Part shown: positions 7,262-12,675 of the stretch, piece by piece
How the letters are laid out: every line of letters starts with the position of its first letter
How positions within the stretch are numbered: position 1 is the stretch's first letter
Origin: DATKIY01 sp035543875
GTDB taxonomy: Bacteria > Actinomycetota > Actinomycetes > JAHEKZ01
Assembly (NCBI GenBank): GCA_035543875.1
Contig: DATKIY010000246.1
Coordinates: 1 to 12,675, forward strand
Length of the DNA stretch: 12,675 nt
Direction: 5' to 3'
Notes under the pieces: model-generated
What the model was told of the DNA's origin: nothing
Seen by the model: only the letters and a program-made list of their open reading frames with translations
The model's database searches: none
Position numbers and translations under genes: made by a program

Positions 7262-7981
7262 CTAGCCAGTCGAACCAGCACGCGCTGAAAGGGATCGCCA
7301 AGTGGCAGCCGCAGCCGCCTGCTCGGCCTCCTTTTTCGACCCACCAGCACCTTCGCCGTGCTCGCCGTCGCGCAGCACGACCTTGGCGATAAACGACTTC
7401 GCATGGTCTGGGCCGGACTCCACAATGCGGTACTCGGGAACGCCGAGCTCCATGGCTGCCGTGAGCTCCTGCAGACTCGTCTTCCAGTCAAGGCCAGCGC
7501 CGAGCCCACGCGCCTGCGCCATCACCGGGTCGAACAGCCGGTGGACGAGCAGCGTGGCATCGTCAATTCCTCGGTCGACATACACGGCGCCGATAAGCGC
7601 TTCAACGGAGTCCGCGAGGATGGACGCCTTCCCTCGACCTCCCGTGGCTTCCTCACCCTTTCCTAGACGGAGATAGCGGCCAAGCCCCAAGTCTTTGCCA
7701 ACCTGAGCAAGAGCCCGCATGTTGACCACGGCGGCGCGGAGCTTGGCTAGCTGACCCTCGGGCAAGTCCGGATGATCTCGGTAGAGCGTCTCGGTGACCA
7801 CCAGTCCGAGGACCGAGTCCCCGAGGAACTCCAAGCGCTCATTGGTGGGCAAGCCACCATTTTCGTACGCAAACGAGCGATGGGTCAGGGCCTGCTCGAT
7901 CACTGCGACGCTCACTGGGAGCTGCAACTGGTCGATCAGGGCCTTGGGGGCACCGGGCCAGGGTTCGGCCACCACACTCAT
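7262..7981 (-). CDS. rnc: RNase III, double-stranded RNA endoribonuclease
   Basis: RNase III cleaves double-stranded RNA, notably the 30S rRNA precursor and structured mRNAs. The product is 239 residues, the normal length. The catalytic domain has the signature NERLEFLGDSVL (residues 47-58, with E51 and D55) and the second acidic cluster ILADSVEALIGAVY (D124 and E127). A C-terminal double-stranded RNA-binding domain covers about residues 165-232 (DWKTSLQEL, GPDHAKSF, GSKKEAEQAAA). It starts at the ATG at 7981, 28 bp after rpmF. No purine-rich Shine-Dalgarno is visible there; the leader is instead a 16-bp tandem duplication, so translation may depend on coupling or be weak. The rpmF-rnc-mutM order is typical of Actinobacteria. 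No residue needed for catalysis is missing. Confidence 0.97.
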   Translation of the reverse strand: MSVVAEPWPGAPKALIDQLQLPVSVAVIEQALTHRSFAYENGGLPTNERLEFLGDSVLGLVVTETLYRDHPDLPEGQLAKLRAAVVNMRALAQVGKDLGLGRYLRLGKGEEATGGRGKASILADSVEALIGAVYVDRGIDDATLLVHRLFDPVMAQARGLGAGLDWKTSLQELTAAMELGVPEYRIVESGPDHAKSFIAKVVLRDGEHGEGAGGSKKEAEQAAAAATWRSLSARAGSTG

Positions 7982-7984
7982 GAG

Positions 7985-8016
7985 TCGAAGCGATCAGACG
8001 TCGAAGCGATCAGACT
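7985..8016. repeat. Tandem 16-bp duplication between rpmF and rnc
   Basis: TCGAAGCGATCAGACG (7985-8000) is followed at once by TCGAAGCGATCAGACT (8001-8016); 15 of 16 bases match. The right copy contains the rpmF stop codon and the left copy ends 3 bp from the rnc start. It looks like a recent slippage duplication that lengthened the rnc leader by 16 bp. Confidence 0.85.
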
Positions 8017-8183
8017 TCGAGAACCTGGCGCTTGTTGTACGTGCCGCAGGTTGGGCAAGCCGTGTGAGGCAGTTTGGGTTCGCGACAACGATCACACGCC
8101 ACCACGTTGGGGCGAGTCGCCTTCCAGTTGGCGCGACGCGACCGGGTGTTGGAGCGCGATGTCTTCCGCTTCGGGACAGCCAC
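8010..8183 (-). CDS. rpmF: Ribosomal protein bL32
   Basis: bL32 is a structural protein of the 50S subunit. This 57-residue gene is short and I read it directly from the sequence. It starts GTG (8183) and reads VAVPKRKTSRSNTRSRRANW, the standard basic L32 N-terminus. The zinc-ribbon pairs follow: CDRC at residues 30-33 and CPTC at 43-46, then GTYNKRQVLEV and a TGA stop. All four cysteines are kept, so this is the zinc-binding form rather than the cysteine-free paralogue used in zinc starvation. An AAGAAGGG Shine-Dalgarno lies 6 nt upstream, inside the last codons of DUF177, whose TAA is 2 bp away. The two genes are probably translated together, as DUF177 and rpmF are in most bacteria. Confidence 0.97.
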   Translation of the reverse strand: MAVPKRKTSRSNTRSRRANWKATRPNVVACDRCREPKLPHTACPTCGTYNKRQVLEV

Positions 8184-8185
8184 GG

Positions 8186-8743
8186 TTAACCCTTCTTGTC
8201 ATCGGACGCAGCGAGCGTCACGTTCAGTTCGGTAAGACTTGCCCAGCGCGGGTCGACCTCATCATGCCCGTGCTCCGGATCGTCAGCGAGCCGGGCGCCA
8301 CAGGTGGCACACAACCCGGGGCAGTCGACCCGGCACAGCGGTTGAAGCGGCAACGCCAGCACGACTGCGTCGTGCAAGACCGGCGTCAGGTCGATCAGAT
8401 CGTCCTCAAGCCGCTCGATCTCATCTGCCGCAGCTGCCGCCGCGTCGGGATAGGCATACAGCTCCTGGATGGGAAGAGCCAAGGCGAAGCTGACCGGATC
8501 CAAACACCGGACACACTCCCCCGTTGCCTGCGCCTGGCACGAGCCAGACACCAGAACCCCTTCGACCACTGACTCCAGCCGGAGATCCAGCTGGATATCT
8601 GAGCCCGTTGGGACGCTAACCACATCGAGTCCGAGCCCTGTCGGTGCTGAAGCCATCCGTTCGATGGAACGCATCTGGCCAGGACGCCGGGCGATGGTGC
8701 GGGTGTCGAGCACCAACGGGTCGCGCGGATCGAGGCTGGACAC
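8186..8743 (-). CDS. DUF177 (YceD-like) protein, putative rRNA accumulation factor
   Basis: This 185-residue protein of the DUF177/YceD family is linked in E. coli and plants to 23S rRNA accumulation. The family features are visible: an N-terminal LDPRDPLVLDTR stretch typical of actinobacterial members, a central beta-rich region, the cysteine pair GECVRC (C77 and C80), an acidic segment (about 106-117), and the C-terminal knuckle LCRVDCPGLCATCG (C137, C141, C145, C148), probably zinc-binding. I start at the GTG at 8743, where GAGGAAG lies just upstream. An earlier in-frame ATG at 8770 would add nine residues that do not look conserved and would bury that Shine-Dalgarno. It is 2 bp ahead of rpmF, the classic pairing. 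A possible promoter lies upstream. Confidence 0.93.
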   Translation of the reverse strand: MSSLDPRDPLVLDTRTIARRPGQMRSIERMASAPTGLGLDVVSVPTGSDIQLDLRLESVVEGVLVSGSCQAQATGECVRCLDPVSFALALPIQELYAYPDAAAAAADEIERLEDDLIDLTPVLHDAVVLALPLQPLCRVDCPGLCATCGARLADDPEHGHDEVDPRWASLTELNVTLAASDDKKG

Positions 8744-8802
8744 GGTCTTCCTCGGACGGGGGCAAGGCAAACAGGAGTCGGCCTCGCGATGAGACCAGAG
8801 GA

Positions 8803-8832
8803 AGGGTATCTGAGGCGTTCCCCAGTCCCCAA
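8803..8832 (-). promoter_or_regulatory. Candidate promoter for DUF177-rpmF-rnc-mutM
   Basis: On the minus strand TTGGGG (8832-8827) and TACCCT (8808-8803) are 18 bp apart. They fit the loose TTGNNN and TANNNT pattern of actinobacterial housekeeping promoters, in the 96-bp gap before the DUF177 start. The -35 match is weak and no transcript data are available. Confidence 0.25.
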
Positions 8833-8839
8833 ATCAGCA

Positions 8840-9478
8840 TCAGCGGCTCAATCTCTGCTGGTCGGCAGCCAGGTGGTACTCGACCTCCCCTTGCTCGGAT
8901 CCGGGCAACGGCCGCTCCCACTGCGGGTACGTGGTCCGCGCGTAACGCAGCCCCACCTTTTCCAGTACTCGTCTGGACGCCAGATTCGCCGCCATGGTCG
9001 TAGCGACGACCTCAGCTACCCCAACCGTGTGGAACGCATAGCGAACCAACGCGCTGGCGCCCTCTGTAGCAAACCCTTGCCCCCACGCGCTCCGGCGCAG
9101 CCGGTATCCCAGTTCAGCGACCAGATCACTAGCTTCGAGGCGATCATGATCCAAACCGGCAGACTCGACGTCACTGCCCGAATTCACCCCGGCGTCGCGC
9201 CACATCACCATGGGTTCGGCGGAGACCATCACCGGTCGCAGCTGAAACCACCCGACAAAGCTGCCGTCGGCGCGAGAGTCAGTGGCCCAGCAACCAAAGC
9301 CCAGCCGCGAGTAGGAGTCGACTAACCGGGGCAAGAACTTGGTCTCCGCCACTTCCCGCGAGCTGATGGGCGGCCCGATAAACCGCATGACTTCGGGGTC
9401 GGCGTCAAGGTGGCACAGGTTGTCGAGGTCGGCTTGCGTAAACCGTCGCAGGGCAAGGCGTGGTGTCTGAACAAACAC
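8840..9478 (-). CDS. GNAT-family N-acetyltransferase, RimJ/RimL type
   Basis: This 212-residue GNAT protein is likely to transfer acetyl from acetyl-CoA to a protein N-terminus or small amine; the substrate is unknown. The N-terminus TPRLALRRFTQADLDNL is typical of the RimJ/RimL subfamily. ELGYRL (122-127) leads into the acetyl-CoA loop WGQGFATEG (132-140), and NLASRRVLEKVGL (165-177) is the usual C-terminal motif. Between the beta-strand near 77-83 (GWFQLRP) and ELGYRL there is a longer than usual loop (about 84-119) with many charged residues. I start at the GTG at 9478, 7 nt after the stop of the SepIVA-like gene, because the family N-terminus follows at once. A TTG at 9526 is also in frame and would overlap the upstream gene by 41 bp. 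Neither start has a strong Shine-Dalgarno. Confidence 0.87.
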   Translation of the reverse strand: MFVQTPRLALRRFTQADLDNLCHLDADPEVMRFIGPPISSREVAETKFLPRLVDSYSRLGFGCWATDSRADGSFVGWFQLRPVMVSAEPMVMWRDAGVNSGSDVESAGLDHDRLEASDLVAELGYRLRRSAWGQGFATEGASALVRYAFHTVGVAEVVATTMAANLASRRVLEKVGLRYARTTYPQWERPLPGSEQGEVEYHLAADQQRLSR

Positions 9479-9485
9479 AGCAGGC

Positions 9486-10007
9486 TTAACGACCGGGCGG
9501 GTTGTCGCTCGCGGTGCCTTCCTCAAGATCGGGGAGCGTAATTCCGCTCAGCTCCTCCACTGCTCGTCTACCTTGAATCTTGTCTCGGCCACGCCCTACA
9601 GCTTCAAGCGTCTTACTCAAAACCAACTCGAAGTTGGCCAGCTTGGCGTCGATGTAGTCGTCAACCTCACGCTGCATGCGTTCAGCCTCTTGCTCGGCGG
9701 TCGCAATAATGCGACCGGCCTCGCGGTCGGCCTGCACCTGCACCTGGGTCTCCGAGACTAGGTGCATGCGTTCGTCGTGACCTGCCGCGATAATTCCCTC
9801 GGCCTGCGCGCGTGCCTCGGCCAACACCCCGTCGGCATCTGCCAAAAGCGAGTCGGCGCGCTGCAGGTCCACCGGAAGCAAGCGGCGAAGGTCGTCGATG
9901 AGACCCAGCAAGTCCGATCGGTTCACCACGCAGGAGGCTGACATGGGGACCGATCGAGCGCTCTCAACGAGCCCAGTGAGCTCGTCCAGCCTCTCGTGGA
10001 TTTCCAC
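9486..10007 (-). CDS. SepIVA-like coiled-coil septation protein (mycobacterial Rv2927c-type)
   Basis: This 173-residue, mostly helical protein resembles mycobacterial SepIVA (Rv2927c), a DivIVA-related protein of the septal region. The match rests on remembered blocks at both ends: the N-terminal DELTGLVESARSVPMSASCVV (about 8-28) with SDLLGLIDDL after it, and the C-terminal DYIDAKLANFE (117-127) and TLEAVGRGRDKI (133-144). The middle (about 48-115) is continuous charged Ala/Glu/Arg heptads. It is shorter than the mycobacterial protein, which I recall as about 245 residues, and the missing length is in the coil. There is no membrane segment. It starts at a GTG with GGAGG 5 nt upstream, a strong Shine-Dalgarno. 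In M. tuberculosis the neighbour is also a DUF177 gene (Rv2926c), which supports the call. Family membership is likely; the septal role here is inferred. Confidence 0.82.
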   Translation of the reverse strand: MEIHERLDELTGLVESARSVPMSASCVVNRSDLLGLIDDLRRLLPVDLQRADSLLADADGVLAEARAQAEGIIAAGHDERMHLVSETQVQVQADREAGRIIATAEQEAERMQREVDDYIDAKLANFELVLSKTLEAVGRGRDKIQGRRAVEELSGITLPDLEEGTASDNPPGR

Positions 10008-10031
10008 GTCGTCCTCCAGGTATTTCGCGGT

Positions 10032-10049
10032 CTGCCCGCCATCGGGCAG
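10032..10049 (-). repeat. Hairpin in the leader of the SepIVA-like gene
   Basis: CTGCCCG and CGGGCAG form a perfect 7-bp stem with a 4-nt loop. It begins 24 nt upstream of the GTG at 10007. No T run follows, so it is not a standard terminator. It could stall or attenuate transcription from coaD, or stabilise a processed mRNA 5' end. Confidence 0.55.
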
Positions 10050-10082
10050 CTTCGGAACTGCTTCTGAACAGCTTGGGAACAG
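10050..10082. repeat. Three tandem 11-bp imperfect repeats
   Basis: CTTCGGAACTG (10050-10060), CTTCTGAACAG (10061-10071) and CTTGGGAACAG (10072-10082) lie head to tail just after the coaD stop. Each unit has a TTCNGAA-like core (the third is TTGGGAA). The 11-bp period is close to one helical turn, as in some operator arrays. It could also be chance duplication. Confidence 0.5.
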
Positions 10083-10083
10083 G

Positions 10084-10569
10084 CTACGGGTTGGCGCGGT
10101 TGAGCCGCTGAATCAGCGGCTCAAGGACTGGTGGTGGAACGAGTCCGGCCACATCGCCACCGTATGAGACGACCTCCTTGATCAGGCTTGAGGACAGGAA
10201 CGAGTACAGCGGGTTAGTGGCCACGAACAACGTGTCAACGCCAGTGAGCCGATGGTTCATCTGCGCCATTTGGAGCTCGTAGTCGAAGTCACCAACAGCC
10301 CTAAGACCTTTCACGATCGCGCGAGCTTCATGATCGCGGCAGTAGTCGACCAACAAACCCTCAAAGGCCTCGATGACCACGTTGTCGAGGTGCGCGACCG
10401 ACTCCCCAAGCAAAACGATGCGCTCGTCGATGGTGAACAGGCCTTGTTTGTTCTGGTTGAGCATGACGGCCACGAACACCTGGTCGGCGAGTCTCGAGGC
10501 ACGCTCGATGATGTCGAGATGCCCGTTGGTCACTGGGTCAAAGGATCCCGGACACACGACTTTCAGCAC
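10084..10569 (-). CDS. coaD: CoaD, phosphopantetheine adenylyltransferase
   Basis: CoaD transfers AMP from ATP to 4'-phosphopantetheine, making dephospho-CoA, the fourth step of coenzyme A synthesis. The 161-residue product has the family's full length. The nucleotidyltransferase signature is at GSFDPVTNGHLDII (8-21), with the T-x-G-H motif at T14-H17. Other conserved points are K41, the loop KGLRAVGDFDYE (87-98) with R90, and SSSLIKEV (126-133). It starts at a GTG at 10569, and its first 7 bases overlap the end of rsmD, including that gene's TGA, so translation is probably coupled. The rsmD-coaD pair is one of the most widespread bacterial gene pairs. Nothing is missing. Confidence 0.98.
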   Translation of the reverse strand: MLKVVCPGSFDPVTNGHLDIIERASRLADQVFVAVMLNQNKQGLFTIDERIVLLGESVAHLDNVVIEAFEGLLVDYCRDHEARAIVKGLRAVGDFDYELQMAQMNHRLTGVDTLFVATNPLYSFLSSSLIKEVVSYGGDVAGLVPPPVLEPLIQRLNRANP

Positions 10570-11135
10570 GGCGTGACGCTACCAAAGCGGCCTACCCGAA
10601 GCGTTGCCTCGCCGTATCGCCGCTCCCACGTGGGTTCAATCCCCGCCGGGAACTCGAAGGCTTCCGCCCGACTGGGTCGCTCGACAACCACACTGCAGTC
10701 CCCGGCCATACCGTCAATCGCCAGAGAGGCCAACACCGCGGCAAGGTGCTCGTTGTCCGTGGCGTACGGCGGATCAGCGAAGACCAAGTCGGCTGGCGGA
10801 GTGGCGCCGCGGCTGGTGATCCAGCGCTCGACGGGCATGAAATGCAGGTGCGCACCTGGCAATCCGACCGCGTCGATGTTGGCTTGGGCGTGAGCCGCCG
10901 CAGCCGCAATGGACTCGACCAGGTCGACGCGCTTTGCGCCCCGCGACAAGGCTTCCAACCCCAACGCGCCGGAACCGGCATACAGATCGAGAACCACTAG
11001 ACCGCGCAGGCTATTTCGTTTCGATTCAAGCGCCGAGAAGACTGCCTCGCGGGCGCGATCGGAGGTCGGTCGAGTGCCACTCCGCGGAACTGACAGGCGA
11101 CGCCCTCGAGCGGCGCCCGCGATGATGCGCGTCAC
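10563..11135 (-). CDS. rsmD: RsmD, 16S rRNA (guanine966-N2)-methyltransferase
   Basis: RsmD methylates N2 of G966 (E. coli numbering) in 16S rRNA, using S-adenosylmethionine, during 30S assembly. The product is 190 residues. It has the N-terminal RIIAGAARGRRL, then TRPTSDRAREAVF, SAM-binding motif I DLYAGSGALGLEALSRGA (50-67), the acidic residue of motif II in DLVES (71-75), and the catalytic DPPY at 121-124. I start at the GTG at 11135, which overlaps the recG stop in a GTGA arrangement and has an AAGG-type Shine-Dalgarno inside recG. An upstream in-frame start near 11180 lies wholly in recG and adds no family sequence. The stop overlaps the coaD start. No residue is unusual. Confidence 0.97.
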   Translation of the reverse strand: MTRIIAGAARGRRLSVPRSGTRPTSDRAREAVFSALESKRNSLRGLVVLDLYAGSGALGLEALSRGAKRVDLVESIAAAAAHAQANIDAVGLPGAHLHFMPVERWITSRGATPPADLVFADPPYATDNEHLAAVLASLAIDGMAGDCSVVVERPSRAEAFEFPAGIEPTWERRYGEATLRVGRFGSVTPC

Positions 11136-12675
11136 GCCTTTTCCATGAAGTCGGCACGGTCGTCGGTCATGACGTCCCACACGGCTTTTCGCAAGGCGGG
11201 CATCGAGTCCAACTCAGGATCGAAGTCGACGAGCGCGGCAGCATCGTCTCGAGCCATTGCGATGAGGTCCTCATCGCGCAAGACCCGAAGCACCCGCAAG
11301 CTCGAGCGGTAGCCGGACTGCGTTGCACCCAAGACATCGCCTTCGCGACGCTGTTCCAAGTCGAGTCGGGACAGCTGAAACCCATCCAACGTGCTCGCCA
11401 CCGCGTCCAGGCGCTCACGGGCGGGCGATCCAGTGTCGGTCTCAGTAACGAGCAGACATAGTCCTTCTGCGTCTCCGCGACCCACCCTGCCGCGCAGCTG
11501 ATGAAGCTGGGAGACACCAAACCTGTCGGCATCCATCACCACCATCAACGTCGCGCGCGGCACATCGACACCGACCTCGATCACAGTGGTGGTGACAAGA
11601 ACATCAACGGTGCCAGCAGCAAACCGCGTCATCACGTCTTCTTTGGCGTCGGAAGGCATCCGGCCGTGAAGCAGCTCAACCCGAAGCCCTTTCAACGGTC
11701 CCTCGGACAGCTTTGGGTGCAGTTCCAGTACCGAAGCCGTCGTGCTGCCGGCCGACTTCGACAGCTTGCCCGGGGCTTTCGACACCTCGAGCTCGGGCAC
11801 ATCGTCGTCTCCAGGTGCGTCACCGATTCTGGGACAGACGACGTAGACCTGATGGCCAGACCCGACTTCCTCTCGAACGCGCTCCCAGGCACGGTCGAGA
11901 AACCTAGGCTGCTCGACGGCTGGCACTACGTGAGTTGCGATGGACCTTCGCCCCACTGGCATCTCGCGCAGAGTCGAAACCTCAAGGTCGCCGAACACCG
12001 TCATCGCCACAGTGCGAGGAATCGGGGTGGCTGTCATGACAAGAACATGAGGAGGCTGCCGCCCCTTGGCGCGCAATGCGTCGCGCTGCTCAACGCCGAA
12101 TCGATGCTGCTCGTCGACGACCACCAGTCCGAGGTCGAAGAAGTCGACGTTGTCTTGCAGGAGCGCATGCGTTCCCACGACGATCCCTGCAGTACCGGAG
12201 GCGATGTTGAGCAACGTTTGGCGTTTGTTGGCTGCGCTTTGCGACCCGGTCAGCAGCGCGACTTGCGTACCTGCAGCTTCGCCGCCGAGCATGCCGGCCT
12301 CGGCTAGCGGACCAAGCATCGCCCGAATTGAACGAGCATGTTGCTGCGCCAGAACCTCTGTGGGAGCAAGCAAAGCTGCCTGCCCACCGGTGTCGACCAC
12401 CGTCAACATCGCACGCAGCGCAACCACTGTTTTCCCAGAGCCGACCTCGCCCTGTAACAGTCGGTGCATGGGGTGTGACCGAGCAAGGTCGGCCGCAACG
12501 GTCGATGCCACCTGGACCTGTCCATCGGTGAGCTCGAACGGCAGTTGGCTGTCGAAGCTGCGCAGCAAACCGTTCGGAGGGGGCACACGTGGGACCGCAG
12601 TCAGGCCGCGCAGTGCATGGCGGCGCTTAGCAAGCACGGTCTGAAGGACGAGGGCCTCTTGGTAACGGAATCGGC
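11132..12675 (-). CDS. recG: RecG, ATP-dependent branched-DNA helicase (5' end outside window)
   Basis: RecG is a superfamily 2 helicase that remodels stalled forks and branch-migrates Holliday junctions. Only the C-terminal 513 or so residues are visible; the frame is open at the right edge, so the wedge domain lies mostly outside. Helicase motifs follow in order: Walker A GEVGSGKT (about 12451-12428), DEQHRFG, the TATPIPRT motif, and in the second helicase half LLHGRMP, VTTTVIEVGVDVP and QLHQLRGRVGRG. The C-terminal region ends ADFMEKA. A Pro/Gly/Asp-rich insertion lies between the VVCPRIG strand and the LLHGRMP helix; I recall insertions at this place in other actinobacterial RecGs. The GTG of rsmD overlaps the stop. 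The ATG-like start that can be read near 12637 is internal, since RecG-like residues (FRYQEALVLQTVLAKRR) continue to the window edge. Confidence 0.97.
   Translation of the reverse strand, partial: RFRYQEALVLQTVLAKRRHALRGLTAVPRVPPPNGLLRSFDSQLPFELTDGQVQVASTVAADLARSHPMHRLLQGEVGSGKTVVALRAMLTVVDTGGQAALLAPTEVLAQQHARSIRAMLGPLAEAGMLGGEAAGTQVALLTGSQSAANKRQTLLNIASGTAGIVVGTHALLQDNVDFFDLGLVVVDEQHRFGVEQRDALRAKGRQPPHVLVMTATPIPRTVAMTVFGDLEVSTLREMPVGRRSIATHVVPAVEQPRFLDRAWERVREEVGSGHQVYVVCPRIGDAPGDDDVPELEVSKAPGKLSKSAGSTTASVLELHPKLSEGPLKGLRVELLHGRMPSDAKEDVMTRFAAGTVDVLVTTTVIEVGVDVPRATLMVVMDADRFGVSQLHQLRGRVGRGDAEGLCLLVTETDTGSPARERLDAVASTLDGFQLSRLDLEQRREGDVLGATQSGYRSSLRVLRVLRDEDLIAMARDDAAALVDFDPELDSMPALRKAVWDVMTDDRADFMEKA

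Noticed and set aside
7772..8572. Plus-strand open frame of 266 residues opposite rnc, rpmF and DUF177
   Set aside because: It spans three genes that are certain on the minus strand, and has no motif and no plausible start context.
8395..8832. Minus-strand open frame of 145 residues overlapping DUF177
   Set aside because: It is in a different frame from DUF177, whose cysteine motifs and rpmF spacing are clear, so this is a shadow.
10050..10082. Short tandem repeats as a CRISPR array
   Set aside because: Units are only 11 bp, adjacent without spacers and imperfect, and there are no cas genes nearby.
11501..12307. Plus-strand open frame of 268 residues opposite recG
   Set aside because: It lies inside recG on the other strand, with no recognisable domain. 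recG is supported by a full set of helicase motifs.

Overview
The window looks like ordinary high-GC actinobacterial chromosome (roughly 60% G+C by eye, many GTG starts, strong codon bias). The gene set and order resemble the recG-rsmD-coaD, DUF177-rpmF-rnc-mutM and smc-ftsY blocks of Actinomycetes such as mycobacteria and streptomycetes. A SepIVA-like septal protein, an FtsY with an N-terminal membrane anchor and a four-cysteine L32 ribosomal protein support this. I cannot name a genus; an uncultured or poorly sampled actinomycete is possible.

Read 5'->3' on the minus strand (right to left), the first run is recG (5' end outside the window), rsmD, coaD, a SepIVA-like coiled-coil gene, a RimJ/RimL-type acetyltransferase, DUF177 (YceD-like), rpmF, rnc and mutM. 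It is tightly packed: several genes overlap by 4-7 bp or are 2 bp apart, which suggests translational coupling. The only spacers of note are 76 bp after coaD and 96 bp before DUF177. A plus-strand gene for an atypical arginase-family protein (5514-6410) converges on mutM, and their 3' ends overlap by 27 bp. A 243-bp divergent intergenic region follows. The second minus-strand run is a small coiled-coil protein, smc, a small four-helix membrane protein whose ATG overlaps the smc stop, and ftsY (3' end outside the window).

The genes cover DNA repair (RecG, MutM), ribosome maturation (RsmD, L32, DUF177, RNase III), coenzyme A synthesis (CoaD), chromosome segregation (Smc), membrane targeting (FtsY) and septation (SepIVA-like). 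No RNA gene, insertion sequence, prophage, CRISPR array or dedicated defence system was seen, and no gene-free stretch exceeds 300 bases.

The points most worth a second look are small: an arginase-fold protein whose active-site His and Glu positions appear to be Cys; two inverted copies of a GTCAC direct repeat resembling MtrA-type boxes in the divergent region; three tandem 11-bp repeats plus a hairpin in front of the SepIVA-like gene; a 16-bp tandem duplication between rpmF and rnc; and the uncharacterised membrane protein coupled between smc and ftsY. I saw no clear new multi-gene system.
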